Part shown: positions 37,090 through 46,213 of the stretch, in pieces | Layout: every line of letters begins with the position of its first letter | Position numbering within the stretch: position 1 is the stretch's first letter | Assembly: GCA_963815285.1 (NCBI GenBank) | Contig: CAWFGB010000008.1 | Coordinates: forward strand, 1,178,001 to 1,242,000 | Source: JACCSI01 sp963815285 | GTDB taxonomy: Bacteria > Acidobacteriota > Vicinamibacteria > Vicinamibacterales > UBA2999 | DNA length: 64,000 nt | Reading direction: 5' to 3' | Position numbers and translations under genes: made by a program | Notes under the pieces: model-generated | What the model saw: the letters and a program-made list of their open reading frames with translations, nothing else | Databases searched by the model: none | Told to the model about the DNA's origin: nothing

Positions 37090-38326
37090 ATGACGCAGCC
37101 CATCGTTTTCTTGCCGGTCGTGCGCGTATCGGAACCTGCATCGCGCCGGTGCTGTCGCTCGGGCGCACGCCGCTCGCCAACGCGCTGCTCGATCGCCGAG
37201 CAGCTCCGTCAGTCCGAAGAGACCTATCCGCTCGACTCGTGTTCTGTCCGCTGCCTGCTCGCTCGTGCAGATCACGAGACCGTGCCGCCTGAGAAGCTGT
37301 TTCGCGAGCTACTTTTACTTTTCGTCGTTCTCGGACACGATGCTGGCGCACGCCCAGGAGCTCGTGCAGCGCACGGTGTTCGAACGTCGAGCTCGGCCGA
37401 GGCATCCTCGCCGTCGAGATCGCCAGCAACGACGGCTACCTGCTGCAGCACTACGTGCGGCTGGCGTGCCGGTGCTCGGGATCGAGCCGGCGGCAACATC
37501 GCCGCGGTCGCGTGGGTGAAAGGGATTCCGACGGATGTCGGAGTTCTTCGGCGCCGCGCTCGCCGCCGCGGCTCGCCGAAGAGGGCCGGCGCGCGACGTC
37601 TTCCACGCCAACAACGTGCTGGCCACGTCGCCCGACCTGCCACGGCTTCGTCGCGGTTTCCGCGCGCTGCTTAGCCTCCGACGGCGTTGCCGTCGTCGAG
37701 GTCCCCTATCGTGCAGCGACATGATCGACCGCTGCGAGTTCGACACTGTCTACCACGAGCACCTCTGCTACTTCTCGCTCGACGCCTGCAGCGGCTGTTC
37801 GAGGCTCACGGTCTCGTGATCGCGCGCGTCGAGCGGCTGTCATCCACGGCGGCTCGCTGCGGATCTTCGCGCAACGCGCCGGCGACGCTCCCGCGCGCCG
37901 GCGCTTCGGTGGCGGCGCTGCTTGCCGACGAACGGACTGGGGTGTCGATCGCGACGGCCCGTACCGCGAGTTCGCCGCGCGCGTCGCCGCTTGGCGGACG
38001 CAGCCTGCGACGCTGCTGAGCGACTCAAGGCGCAGGGCAAGCGCATCGCCGCGTATGGCGCGGCGGCCAAAGGGGCCACGCTGCTGAACTTTGCGCGATC
38101 GGCCGCGAGACGCTGGACTTCGTCGCCGATCGCTCGACCCACAAACAGGGCAGCTGATGCCCGGCGTGCGGCTGCCATCCGAGCCCGCTGGCCCTGCTCG
38201 AGGCGATGCCCGACTACGCGCTGCTCCTCACCTGGAACTTCGCCGATGAGATCTGGACAGCAGGCGGAGTACCGCCGCCGCGGCGGCCGGTTCATCATCC
38301 CCATCCCGTCTCCCCGCATCGTGTGA
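37090..38326 (+). pseudogene. NDP-hexose C-methyltransferase (TylCIII-like), many frameshifts
   Basis: From ATG 37090 the pieces assemble into a C-methyltransferase of about 410 residues. There is an N-terminal zinc-binding module (a CxxC read as 'CRSCAYRNLH', then 'APVLSLGRTPLANALLD'). The SAM fold follows: 'AVEIASNDGYLLQHYV', 'RDVFHANNVLA', 'GVAVVEVPY' and 'FDTVYHEHLCYFSLDA'. The C-terminal Methyltransf_14-like part contains 'AQGKRIAAYGAAAKGATLLN'. Relatives methylate C3 of 4-keto-6-deoxy sugars to give branched sugars. Its position between rfbG and an epimerase supports a CDP-linked branched-chain sugar. Frame breaks are as frequent as in rfbG. Confidence 0.75.
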
Positions 38327-38347
38327 GTGATCTGACCGTCCACCCGC

Positions 38348-38875
38348 ATGACATTCACCGAACCCCTCTCGAGGGCGCCTGCATCATCGCTATCGCCCGT
38401 CTCGAAGACGAGCGCGGCTTCTTCGCGCGCACGTGGTCGCCTGACGAGTTCGCCGCGCGCGGCCTGGACTCGACTTGGCCAGTGCAACGTCGCGTGGAAT
38501 CATCGCCGCGGCACGATCCGGGGCATGCACTTCCAACGCGCGCCGATGCAGGAAGTCAAAATCGTGCGTTGCACGCGCGGCGCCATTCTCGACACCATCA
38601 TCGACCTCCGTCCCGGGTCGCCCACGTTCTGTCAGTGGATCTCCGTCGAGCTCACCGAAGACAACCGGCGGATGCTTTACATCCCCTTCGGATGTGCGCA
38701 CGGCTACCAGACGCTGGTGGATGGCGTCGAGACCTACTACCATGTGTCCGCGCCCTACTCGCCAGAGCACGCGTCCGGCGTGCGCTGGAACGATCCGCGC
38801 TTCGGGCTTCGGTGGCCTCTCGAGCCGACGGTGATCTCGGCGCGTGACCGCGACTGGCCCGACTTCGATGCCTGA
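38348..38875 (+). CDS. rfbC: dTDP-4-dehydrorhamnose 3,5-epimerase-like protein (compensated frameshifts)
   Basis: A cupin-fold epimerase of about 177 residues. The frame from ATG 38348 loses register after five codons and regains it near 38477. Between those points the neighbouring frame carries 'PLEGACIIAIARLEDERGFF', so two opposing indels are present. The rest is intact: 'GQCNVAWNHRRGTIRGMHFQ' (with the catalytic His in GMHFQ), 'TRGAILDTIIDLRPGSPTF' and 'IPFGCAHGYQTLVDGVETYY' with the conserved Tyr. In CDP-sugar clusters such homologues act on CDP-4-keto sugars. The 5' third is duplicated inside rfbF. Confidence 0.75.
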   Translation: MTFTEPLSRAPASSLSPVSKTSAASSRARGRLTSSPRAAWTRLGQCNVAWNHRRGTIRGMHFQRAPMQEVKIVRCTRGAILDTIIDLRPGSPTFCQWISVELTEDNRRMLYIPFGCAHGYQTLVDGVETYYHVSAPYSPEHASGVRWNDPRFGLRWPLEPTVISARDRDWPDFDA

Positions 38876-38877
38876 CG

Positions 38878-38960
38878 CGGCTGCTCGTGACCGGGGCCTC
38901 AGGATTCCTCGGCCGTCAGGTATTGGCACGCCTTCCGCGGTTTGATGAGATTCACCCAAG
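38878..38960 (+). pseudogene. NAD-dependent epimerase/reductase, N-terminal fragment
   Basis: Immediately after the epimerase, the sequence reads 'TRLLVTGASGFLGRQVLARL' and then 'PRFDEIHPS', a typical Rossmann GxxGxxG start of an NAD-dependent epimerase/dehydratase. The coding sequence ends abruptly where the G-rich tract begins at about 38961. It would be the final reductase of the CDP-sugar pathway. Whether the rest is deleted or simply not assembled cannot be told. Confidence 0.6.
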
Positions 38961-39218
38961 TGTGGGGGGGGGGGGGGCGTCGCGGGGGCGGGGGTGCGGC
39001 GGGGGGAGGGGGCGGGGGCCGGTTGGGACGAGAGCCGGGGGGGGGGTCGGGAGGCGGTCGGAGAGTGCGAGGGGGGCGGTAGAGGGGGGAGCGATGGTGG
39101 TGTGGGTGTGAGTGAGGATGGAGGGGTATGGTGGGATGTTGGTGGGTGGATGTAGGGGTGGGTATATAGACTAAGGGATATAGATGGGAGGAGAGTGTAG
39201 TGGAGATGTGAGAAGTGG
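38961..39218. other. G-rich, almost C-free low-complexity tract
   Basis: About 258 bases that start with a run of 14 G, then irregular G runs separated by single T, A or C. They grade into a G/T/A mixture with few C residues. There is no codon structure and no tandem period. The tract directly abuts both the truncated epimerase and the frameshifted block. It looks more like an unreliable read end or gap filler than genomic DNA of this GC-balanced organism. If real, it would have strong G-quadruplex potential. The remaining 39219-39337 shows nothing recognisable. Confidence 0.6.
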
Positions 39219-39337
39219 TGGTTGGGCGCTGCGACGGCCATGAAGCAGCCAGGCGATTAGGGCGGCCGTTGACGTGAAGCGGTCGTTAGTGACTGCATAG
39301 CTCAAGCGAATGCGCTCAGCCCCGCCGCTAACGTCTT

Positions 39338-41773
39338 CTAGCGCACGCTCACGAGAACGCCGGCCGATTCCGGCCCTATCCCCGCCGCGCTTCGCGCCAC
39401 GACTGTGACGATGTAATCGCCCGGCGGCGCATTGGGCACCTGCACACCAAGCGCGAAGATGTCGTAGGTGGCGATGATCGTCGGGTTGCCCGGGTAGCGC
39501 ACGACCAGCGTATACAGCGCCGGCGGGGCGCCACTCGGCGGCGGATTCCACGAGAGCGTCACCGTCCGCCCGCTCACCAGAGGCGCGTTCATCGTCGGCG
39601 CCCCCGGCAAGTTGGCGACGCCTATCTGGAAACTGATCTCGTTGGACGTGGCTGCGCCAGCGGGGTTGTGAGCCGTCACGCGCACGTAAATGGGCGTGCG
39701 TTCGGGGACGTTGCCAGAGACTGCTGTCACAGCACCGACATTGAACACGCCGAGGTTGGATGCGCCGGGGCTGGTGCCCGCCGCCACCGTGTAAAACGCC
39801 GGCGCTCCGCCCGCCCCTTGCGACCACGCGACGGCCGCTGGATTCTGCCCGGTCTGCAGGGGCCGTAGGAACGGCGCCCCCGGCGCGGACGACGGCGTGG
39901 GCAACGCAGGTTCCGACGCGAGCACGCGCAGCGGGCCGCTCGAATAGAGCCCGCGCGTATCGCTGAAACCGCCGCGCGTTTCAGTGACCTCGACGTAAAA
40001 GAAATACTCGCCCGCGGGCACGCCCCGGCCAGCCGGAATGAACTGATAGGTCTGCAGCACATTTGGCGTGGCCGCGAACGTATCGAGCAGCACCCGCCCA
40101 TCGCCGGCACGATCGGCATCGAGGTAGATCCGTGCCTGATAGGAGCTGCCCGCCGTGTCGCTGTCAGCAAAGGCAAACTGCACAGCGGCCGCTGACCCGA
40201 GCACCACTTCGTCCGGCGCGGTTAGGACTGTGGTACCCAGCCTGAACCGCACGCCCTTGGTCGATTCATGCGGATCGATGCGCAGGATCGAGACGCTCGA
40301 ACTGCTCCACGCCGCTTGCGACGACGGCTCCAGCCCACTTGCCGTCGTCAGCCGCGACAGATCAATGGTGTAGAGGTTACGTCCCGGCCACACGGGGATG
40401 TCCTTGCTCACGGTGACGGCGTCCGTAGGGGTGTGCCAGATCACACGAGCCACGGAGCCGTCGCCGGCCGCACCGTCGAGGCCGAACGCAGTGTCGAGCG
40501 TGAGCGCGAAGGTGAGATTGCGAAAGCGTTGCGTGTCGATCGGCGCGCCGGTGCGGAGCACCACGATGGGGTCGCCGCCTGTCGCAGTCGCCTGCAGCGC
40601 ATTGGTGACGCCGTCGGAGACGATGCCCGCGCCGGCGACGTTATAGGTGGTCGCAACGTCGCTCATCGCGTTGAAGTCCCAACCATCCCCTGTGACAGTC
40701 GTCGCGTAGTCGGTGCCGCCCAGTGCGTCTGGATTGTGGACGGCGACAATCGGCGGTTGATTGATCGTGACGCCGGCAGGGGATGAAGACGATGGCGTGC
40801 CGTTGGCCCGGCCACCCGTATAACACGTGACGCGGAAGCTCCATGCCCCCGGTGGCAGCACACCGTAGTTCACCTGTGCGGTGGTGGTCGCCGAGGCGCC
40901 AGCCGTCCCCGTGTGAACGACTTCCCAGCTGCCCCCGGCTGCCTGCACTTCGACGCTGTAATCCCTTCCGGAGCAGCCCGAGAACGACACGGGCAGTGTC
41001 GCCGCCCCCGCTGCGCCGTCGCGCTGCGTCAGCCGGGCCCAATCGACCGACACGTTCACCGACGCGGTGCCGTCGGAGGTGACCCGCAGAGCGAAGCCGC
41101 GCATCAGGCCAACGCCATTCCACGCGACCATGGGGTATCCGGCCGGAATGATCGACGGACTGCCTGGATTGCCGCGTTCGTCGGTCCACGCCCCCGTGAC
41201 CAGATCGACGATGTAGATGTGAGTGCCAGCCTTCGGCACCCGAAATGCCGCGCCGGCTGCGCGCTCGTTGGCGCCGCCATAAGGACTCGAAAACCAGTAC
41301 CCCACCAGTTGACTGTTCGGCGCGGTGGATGCGCTCAACGTCACCGCCACGGCAAGCTTGCCGAAACGCGCGGTCGGAATCGCCTTATGATCGAAGATCC
41401 CCACGTTCTCGTTCGCGGAGGCGAGCATGCCCGGCCCGCCGCGGTAGAGCAGCGGAACCATGTTGTTGCCACCCGTGCTGGTACGCGCGGAGAACGTTCC
41501 ACCAGTCAAAAACGCTCGACGTCCAACGGTTCTGGCCGTGCTGCTGCTGATAGTCCAGCCCCCCAGTTCGTCGGGGAAGGGGCTGAGGTCGGCTTCATCC
41601 GCGAAGTCCCATGGGTTGGCCAACACATCGGTGGCGAAATCCGGACCGGCCGGCACGAGTGACGGGATCGATTGAATAACGGGGGACTGCGCGGCGGCTG
41701 TCGTCGTCATCAGGAGGACGGCTGCCAGCACCAGGCAGTTGGTTCCGCGCGCGTTAGCTGTCAGAAACCTCAT
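39338..41773 (-). CDS. Exported protein with duplicated DFATxVxxxxWDF domain and fibronectin type III-like C-terminus
   Basis: An 811-residue secreted protein from ATG 41773. The signal peptide is 'MRFLTANARGTNCLVLAAVL' continuing to an AAAQS cleavage site. Domain 1 starts 'AGPDFATDVLANPWDFADEA' and ends with 'SVNVSVDWARLTQRD'. A short Ig-like segment follows. Domain 2 starts 'ALGGTDYATTVTGDGWDFNA' and includes 'LYTIDLSRLTT', mirroring domain 1. The last about 250 residues contain two fibronectin III-like units, e.g. 'LPGAPTMNAPLVSGRTVTLS'. The repeated domain resembles a beta-sandwich carbohydrate-binding module but is not one I can name. It lies beside the polymerising glycosyltransferases, so glycan binding is possible. 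Confidence 0.75.
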   Translation of the reverse strand: MRFLTANARGTNCLVLAAVLLMTTTAAAQSPVIQSIPSLVPAGPDFATDVLANPWDFADEADLSPFPDELGGWTISSSTARTVGRRAFLTGGTFSARTSTGGNNMVPLLYRGGPGMLASANENVGIFDHKAIPTARFGKLAVAVTLSASTAPNSQLVGYWFSSPYGGANERAAGAAFRVPKAGTHIYIVDLVTGAWTDERGNPGSPSIIPAGYPMVAWNGVGLMRGFALRVTSDGTASVNVSVDWARLTQRDGAAGAATLPVSFSGCSGRDYSVEVQAAGGSWEVVHTGTAGASATTTAQVNYGVLPPGAWSFRVTCYTGGRANGTPSSSSPAGVTINQPPIVAVHNPDALGGTDYATTVTGDGWDFNAMSDVATTYNVAGAGIVSDGVTNALQATATGGDPIVVLRTGAPIDTQRFRNLTFALTLDTAFGLDGAAGDGSVARVIWHTPTDAVTVSKDIPVWPGRNLYTIDLSRLTTASGLEPSSQAAWSSSSVSILRIDPHESTKGVRFRLGTTVLTAPDEVVLGSAAAVQFAFADSDTAGSSYQARIYLDADRAGDGRVLLDTFAATPNVLQTYQFIPAGRGVPAGEYFFYVEVTETRGGFSDTRGLYSSGPLRVLASEPALPTPSSAPGAPFLRPLQTGQNPAAVAWSQGAGGAPAFYTVAAGTSPGASNLGVFNVGAVTAVSGNVPERTPIYVRVTAHNPAGAATSNEISFQIGVANLPGAPTMNAPLVSGRTVTLSWNPPPSGAPPALYTLVVRYPGNPTIIATYDIFALGVQVPNAPPGDYIVTVVARSAAGIGPESAGVLVSVR

Positions 41774-41829
41774 GTGTTCGCGTTTCTCACGGAAGAACGT
41801 GTCCGCGCGTGAAGCGGTGCAAGAAGCGT

Positions 41830-42084
41830 TCACAAGCACGAGGGCCGCGGCAGAAGGTCCGCGACACCCTGTTGAGCGATTATTGTCGGTGCGGTTACGG
41901 AATCGTTACCGTCACGCGAGTTGAAGTCCCACGGATCGTGGTGCACCTCCGTCGCGAAATCACGTGCCGCGGTGAGCAGTCCTGGCGGTTGCGAGGTGAT
42001 TGTCTGCGCGGCCGCGGAGGCGCCGCCGACCAGCAGAGCTACCGCCAGAGCGAGAGAGAGTCGCCAAGACCTGAGACGAGCCAA
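41830..42084 (-). pseudogene. Truncated paralogue of the exported DFATxVxxxxWDF protein
   Basis: An 84-residue frame with a clear signal peptide ('LSLALAVALLVGGASAAAQ'), then 'LLTAARDFATEVHHDPWDFN', which matches the start of domain 1 in the neighbouring 811-residue protein. After PWDFN the similarity ends and the frame stops within 30 codons. It is probably the remains of a second tandem copy whose body was deleted, leaving the promoter and export signal. Alternatively it is a small secreted protein in its own right. Confidence 0.6.
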
Positions 42085-42138
42085 TGAGCCCTTCGAGGCC
42101 GGGACACGAGCCCACGGCCGGTGGGGGGAGGGCGCCTT

Positions 42139-42187
42139 AGTATAGCAGAGCTGGCCGAGCGTTCAATGCGAAACGCGCCACTATACT
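42139..42187. promoter_or_regulatory. Candidate divergent promoter pair (two TATACT elements)
   Basis: A TATACT lies on the plus strand at 42182-42187, 11 bases before TTG 42199. Another lies on the minus strand at about 42140-42145, about 55 bases before ATG 42084. The 114-bp divergent intergenic region therefore carries outward-facing -10 elements. No clear -35 boxes were found. Confidence 0.35.
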
Positions 42188-42198
42188 AGTCCTCCAGC

Positions 42199-45189
42199 TT
42201 GACCTTTGATGTGAAGTCCCCAAGTCCCGCTGCATGGCCCTACTGGCTCGGCAGCGCGGCCATCGGCATCTGCAGCGCCGAAATCGCCTTCAACCTCACC
42301 GCCGGCCCCGAGCGTTACGAGCAGTTCGCGGTTGGCGGCATCACGTGGCGGATTGCGTCTAAAAACGGCGATTACGCGCTCCTCCTCGGCCTGCTCGCCG
42401 GATTTGCCGCCGCGTGGCTGGCCCTGCTGCTGACCGCGCGCCGTGTCGAAGGGCGCCTTGGCCTCAGAGGCGTGAGTGAACTGCGCGCTTTGATCGCCTA
42501 CGCCTCACTCCCGCTCGTCATCTGGGCCAGCGGCCTGCTCCTTGGCGGATCGTCGACGCGCGAACTGGTCTGGCTGAGCGCGGTCGGCGTGGGCCTGGCG
42601 GGCGCCCTCATGCTCGTGGCGACGATGGGCACCGAGAGGGACGATCCGGAAACCACACCCGGCACGGCGGCCGGATGGGTGATGCTCGCGACGGTCTTCG
42701 GGGCGCTGTCGCCGTTGGTTGCCGTACTTGCCGCGAATCGACTGGCCATCCCTGGAACGCAGACATTCCTCTGGACGGGCAGGCCGTCCGCGCTGGTCCT
42801 GGCCGTACTCGGCGGCGTCGCCGGACTAGTGCTCGGATTCTGGGCGTGGCGCGCGAGACCACGTGGTTCCCAACGCCGGATGCGGGTGATGCTCGTCGTT
42901 GCTCAGCTCGTTCTGCCTTGGGGATTTCTCGTCGTGATGCCGACACCCTGGGTCGCGGGCGAGATAGCCATCTACGGCGGCCCGGTGAGCGCGGTCCCGT
43001 GGCTCGTGCTCGTGCTGGTCGCGGTTGCGTACGTGGATGTGATCCGCCGCCTGCCGGCACTGGACCGCGAGCTCACCGCGGCGCGCTCATTGACCCATAC
43101 GCTTTCGCCGGTAGCCGTTGCGGCGGCGCTGCTCTTCATCAAGCTGATTCCGATTTCGATTCAGCAGCTGGACCCCGACGATTACCACTTCGGCGAGTAC
43201 CTCCTGCCGTGGTACTCGCTGACGGCTCACGGGGCCGTGCCGTTCTGGGATTACGTGCCGGCTCGCGGGCTGATCAACTACCTCGATTCAGCCGTCGCCG
43301 CGATGACCTTCGGGAGCTCGGCGGCCGGAGTGGCCGCCGCAATCGGCGTGGTGTCAGCGCTCGTGGTGATCGTCAGCCTGGCGGCCATTTCGTCGTGGAT
43401 CGGCGTGCTCCCGGCTGCTGCAGCCTACCTGATGCTGCCGCTCCACGCGCAGCTGACGCAGGTTGATGTTCTCAACACCACCGCGCTGTTGTTGCTGTTC
43501 ATGGCTCGCACGCGCCTCTCCGCCACTCAGTGGCTCGTCGTGTGGCTGACCGTCGGCACGGCCGCGTTTCTCATGGCTCCCGCCCAGGGATCCATTCTGG
43601 TGCTGGCGACCATGCCACTAGGCGCGTGGCAGGTTGGCCGAGCCTTGCTGGATGAGCGTGCGGCTCTGCTCCGAGTGGGCAGCGTTGTCGGGGTGACGGC
43701 GCTGGTGTTGTTGCTTGCCACGCCTCTTGGCCGAATGATCGTTGGCGCAATTCGCTACGCGCGTGAGCACTCGGCCGTAAGCGGTCCGGCACACGGAATC
43801 GAATGGGCGCTCAGTGCCGGGTCGTACACGTTGCTCAACACCTGGCTGTTCGAAGCCGTCCGCGCGTCGTGGATGCTCGTCGGCATGTGCGCGATCGCCC
43901 TGTTGATCTCGGCGTTGGTGCGAAGGGATCAAGAACGCCTCCGCGGGCTCGCGCTCGTGGGCGTACCGGTCATCATCATGGCGGCGTTGTTCATCTATCG
44001 TGCGGCCGGGCGGGTCGATCCCGGGGCTGTGAGCCGTGTCGGGTATGTGAGCGTCTGGATGGTGGCCCTGATGTTGCCGCTACTCCTTCACGCGGCGTGG
44101 GGTGTCCGTCACTGGCCGCTCATCCTCACGCTGGCGATCGCTGGCAGCGCTCTGCTCACGCCGCAACTCGGGGGGCTGCTGTCGCTGCAGGCCATCGGGC
44201 ACCGCGCGCTCGAGAGCGACCCGCTGCCGTCCGAGGTGTTTGGCGGCTTCAGCAAGGAGCTCCAGAACCTCGGTGGCGTGAGGCTCGATCGCGGCCGGGT
44301 GCTCGCGCAAATCCACCGGGAACTTGGCGTGCTGCTGGAGCCAGATGAGACCTACCTGGACCTGACCAACCGCAACGCGCAGTATTTTTACCTGGGCAGG
44401 GAAGTGCCGATCGAGTCAGGCGCCATCTACAACCTCCCGCACGATCGTCAGCAATTGCGATCGATCGAGAGGCTCAAGGCGCGCCAGGTGCCGGTGGTCC
44501 TGGCCTTGTCTGACAATCGCAACTACGACGGGGTGCTGCCGTCTTACCGCGTGCATGCCCTGTATCGATACCTGGTTCAGCGCTACGTTCCGGTTCGGCT
44601 CGCTGAACGGGTGTATCTCGTGTCCGAGGATCGTCTGTCTCGCTTCGACCGAGGGGGCATGCGGGCCTCACGCGAGGATGCGGCACGTCAGCTCGACGAG
44701 GTGTTCCGGCGCGGCGACCTGCAAGGGCTCCCTGCGTCCTGGGGTGCGTCCTGGGCATCGCTGGCAGCTCAGGTCTCTCGCGTGCGCCAGCTGGGCGACC
44801 CGGCCACAGTGCATGGCCTGCGGCGACTCGGCGGGGGAGAGTACGCTGTGGACACGGCGGCGGCCGCGCTGACCTGGGATCTTGGGGGTCTCGCCGGAAG
44901 GGATGCTGGAATGCTGACGTTCGATTACACGTGCCAGGCACCAGCCAATGTCGCACTCGAAGTGCGCTGGGCCGTACCGGGTGCAGCGCCAGATCCAATG
45001 GCGAGCGTGCGTTTCCAGGCCGCGCCGCGTGTCGCCGTACCGCTCGACGCCGCTCCGCGCTGGTTGCTGGCCCCGGCGGTCGGCACGCTCGAGATTCACG
45101 TTCCAGATCCTGGGACCTGTCCTCAGTTTTCACTCAGCAACGCCACCCTGTGGCAGCGCCGCATCGCGGCCGAGGCCGATGCCCACTGA
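42199..45189 (+). CDS. Large polytopic membrane protein with C-terminal soluble domain, possibly GT-C-like
   Basis: A 996-residue protein with about 14 hydrophobic segments in the first 670 residues and a soluble C-terminal third. The motif 'QLDPDDYHFGEYLLPWYSLT' after an early span, with paired acidic residues, recalls the first extracytoplasmic loop of GT-C glycosyltransferases, where Asp/Glu acts as base. That is inference only. The C-terminal part contains a beta-rich region ('TYLDLTNRNAQYFYLGREVP', 'MLTFDYTCQAPANVALEVRW'). A TTG start at 42199 or a GTG at 42211 is possible. It overlaps the next start by 11 bases. Confidence 0.7.
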   Translation: MTFDVKSPSPAAWPYWLGSAAIGICSAEIAFNLTAGPERYEQFAVGGITWRIASKNGDYALLLGLLAGFAAAWLALLLTARRVEGRLGLRGVSELRALIAYASLPLVIWASGLLLGGSSTRELVWLSAVGVGLAGALMLVATMGTERDDPETTPGTAAGWVMLATVFGALSPLVAVLAANRLAIPGTQTFLWTGRPSALVLAVLGGVAGLVLGFWAWRARPRGSQRRMRVMLVVAQLVLPWGFLVVMPTPWVAGEIAIYGGPVSAVPWLVLVLVAVAYVDVIRRLPALDRELTAARSLTHTLSPVAVAAALLFIKLIPISIQQLDPDDYHFGEYLLPWYSLTAHGAVPFWDYVPARGLINYLDSAVAAMTFGSSAAGVAAAIGVVSALVVIVSLAAISSWIGVLPAAAAYLMLPLHAQLTQVDVLNTTALLLLFMARTRLSATQWLVVWLTVGTAAFLMAPAQGSILVLATMPLGAWQVGRALLDERAALLRVGSVVGVTALVLLLATPLGRMIVGAIRYAREHSAVSGPAHGIEWALSAGSYTLLNTWLFEAVRASWMLVGMCAIALLISALVRRDQERLRGLALVGVPVIIMAALFIYRAAGRVDPGAVSRVGYVSVWMVALMLPLLLHAAWGVRHWPLILTLAIAGSALLTPQLGGLLSLQAIGHRALESDPLPSEVFGGFSKELQNLGGVRLDRGRVLAQIHRELGVLLEPDETYLDLTNRNAQYFYLGREVPIESGAIYNLPHDRQQLRSIERLKARQVPVVLALSDNRNYDGVLPSYRVHALYRYLVQRYVPVRLAERVYLVSEDRLSRFDRGGMRASREDAARQLDEVFRRGDLQGLPASWGASWASLAAQVSRVRQLGDPATVHGLRRLGGGEYAVDTAAAALTWDLGGLAGRDAGMLTFDYTCQAPANVALEVRWAVPGAAPDPMASVRFQAAPRVAVPLDAAPRWLLAPAVGTLEIHVPDPGTCPQFSLSNATLWQRRIAAEADAH

Positions 45190-46213
45190 TCCGGTGTCCT
45201 CCGCGGCCGCTCTCGTCGTGACGTCGATCAATCGGCCGAACGACATCCTCCGCGCGCTCGCGGACGGCGCCGCCAAGGCGGGGGCTGAGTTCATCGTAAT
45301 CGGCGATACCAAGAGCCCGCCGGACTTCGCCCTCGCGCACTGCCGCTTTTTCGACATCGCTACCCAGCACGCGACCGGGTTTACGCTTGCTGTGGCCTGT
45401 CCGACGCGTCATTACGCACGCAAGAACATCGGCTATCTGATCGCCATCGAGCAGGGCGCGCAGATCATCATCGAGACCGACGACGATAACTGGCCAACCG
45501 AGGCGTTTTTTTCCCCGCGCCGGCGCTCACAGCGTGCTCGCGGCGTGGTAGACGCAGACTGGGTCAACGTCTATCGTTATTTCAGTGATGCGGTAATCTG
45601 GCCTCGCGGGCTGCCGCTCGACGCCGTGCACGCTGCTATCCCGCCGTTCGAGAGTCTCCAGGACGACGAGCGTGATTGTCCCATCCAGCAAGGACTCGCG
45701 GATGAGAATCCCGATGTTGACGCCGTGTATCGCCTGCTGCTGCCATTGCCGCAGCGCTTTCGGCGTGAACGTCCGATCGCGATTGGTCCACGAGCGTGGT
45801 GCCCGTTCAACAGCCAGAACACCGCGTGGTGGCCGGACGCGTATCCGTTGCTCTACCTGCCGGCCTTCTGCTCCTTTCGGATGACCGACATCTGGCGGAG
45901 TCTGGTGGCCCAGCGGATTGCGGTGGAAAACGGTTGGTGGATCCTGTTTCACGAAGCGACCGTGTGGCAGGAACGCAACGAGCACAACCTCATGCGCGAT
46001 TTCGCGGACGAGGTGCCGGGTTATCTGCACAACCGCCAGATTGCGGCAACTCTCCAGTCCCTCCCGATCCAGTCAGGACGCGAACACCTGGGAACCAGCC
46101 TGCGCCAATGTTACGAGGCGCTGATCGATCTCAGCGTGGTCGGGCGCGACGAACTGGCGCTGGTTGACGCGTGGCTCGCGGATCTGCGCGGTCTGGGGGT
46201 CGTCGGCGCCTGA
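45179..46213 (+). CDS. STELLO-like glycosyltransferase (DUF288)
   Basis: A 344-residue protein from ATG 45179, overlapping the previous stop. It shows the DUF288/STELLO signature: 'ALVVTSINRPNDILRALADG', 'EFIVIGDTKSPPDFALAHCR', 'HYARKNIGYLIAIEQGAQII' and the acidic 'IIETDDDNWPTEAFF', which corresponds to the DDD metal site. 'SQNTAWWPDAYPLLYLPAFC' and 'FRMTDIWRSLVAQRIAVENG' follow. STELLO proteins are known from plants, where they affect cellulose synthesis; bacterial members occur in surface-glycan loci but are uncharacterised. The next GT2 starts on its stop codon. Confidence 0.8.
   Translation: MPTDPVSSAAALVVTSINRPNDILRALADGAAKAGAEFIVIGDTKSPPDFALAHCRFFDIATQHATGFTLAVACPTRHYARKNIGYLIAIEQGAQIIIETDDDNWPTEAFFSPRRRSQRARGVVDADWVNVYRYFSDAVIWPRGLPLDAVHAAIPPFESLQDDERDCPIQQGLADENPDVDAVYRLLLPLPQRFRRERPIAIGPRAWCPFNSQNTAWWPDAYPLLYLPAFCSFRMTDIWRSLVAQRIAVENGWWILFHEATVWQERNEHNLMRDFADEVPGYLHNRQIAATLQSLPIQSGREHLGTSLRQCYEALIDLSVVGRDELALVDAWLADLRGLGVVGA

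Noticed and set aside
39001..39111. A glycine-rich reading frame extending the epimerase start through the G-rich tract
   Set aside because: It is simply the translation of poly-G sequence; there is no codon bias or protein-like composition.
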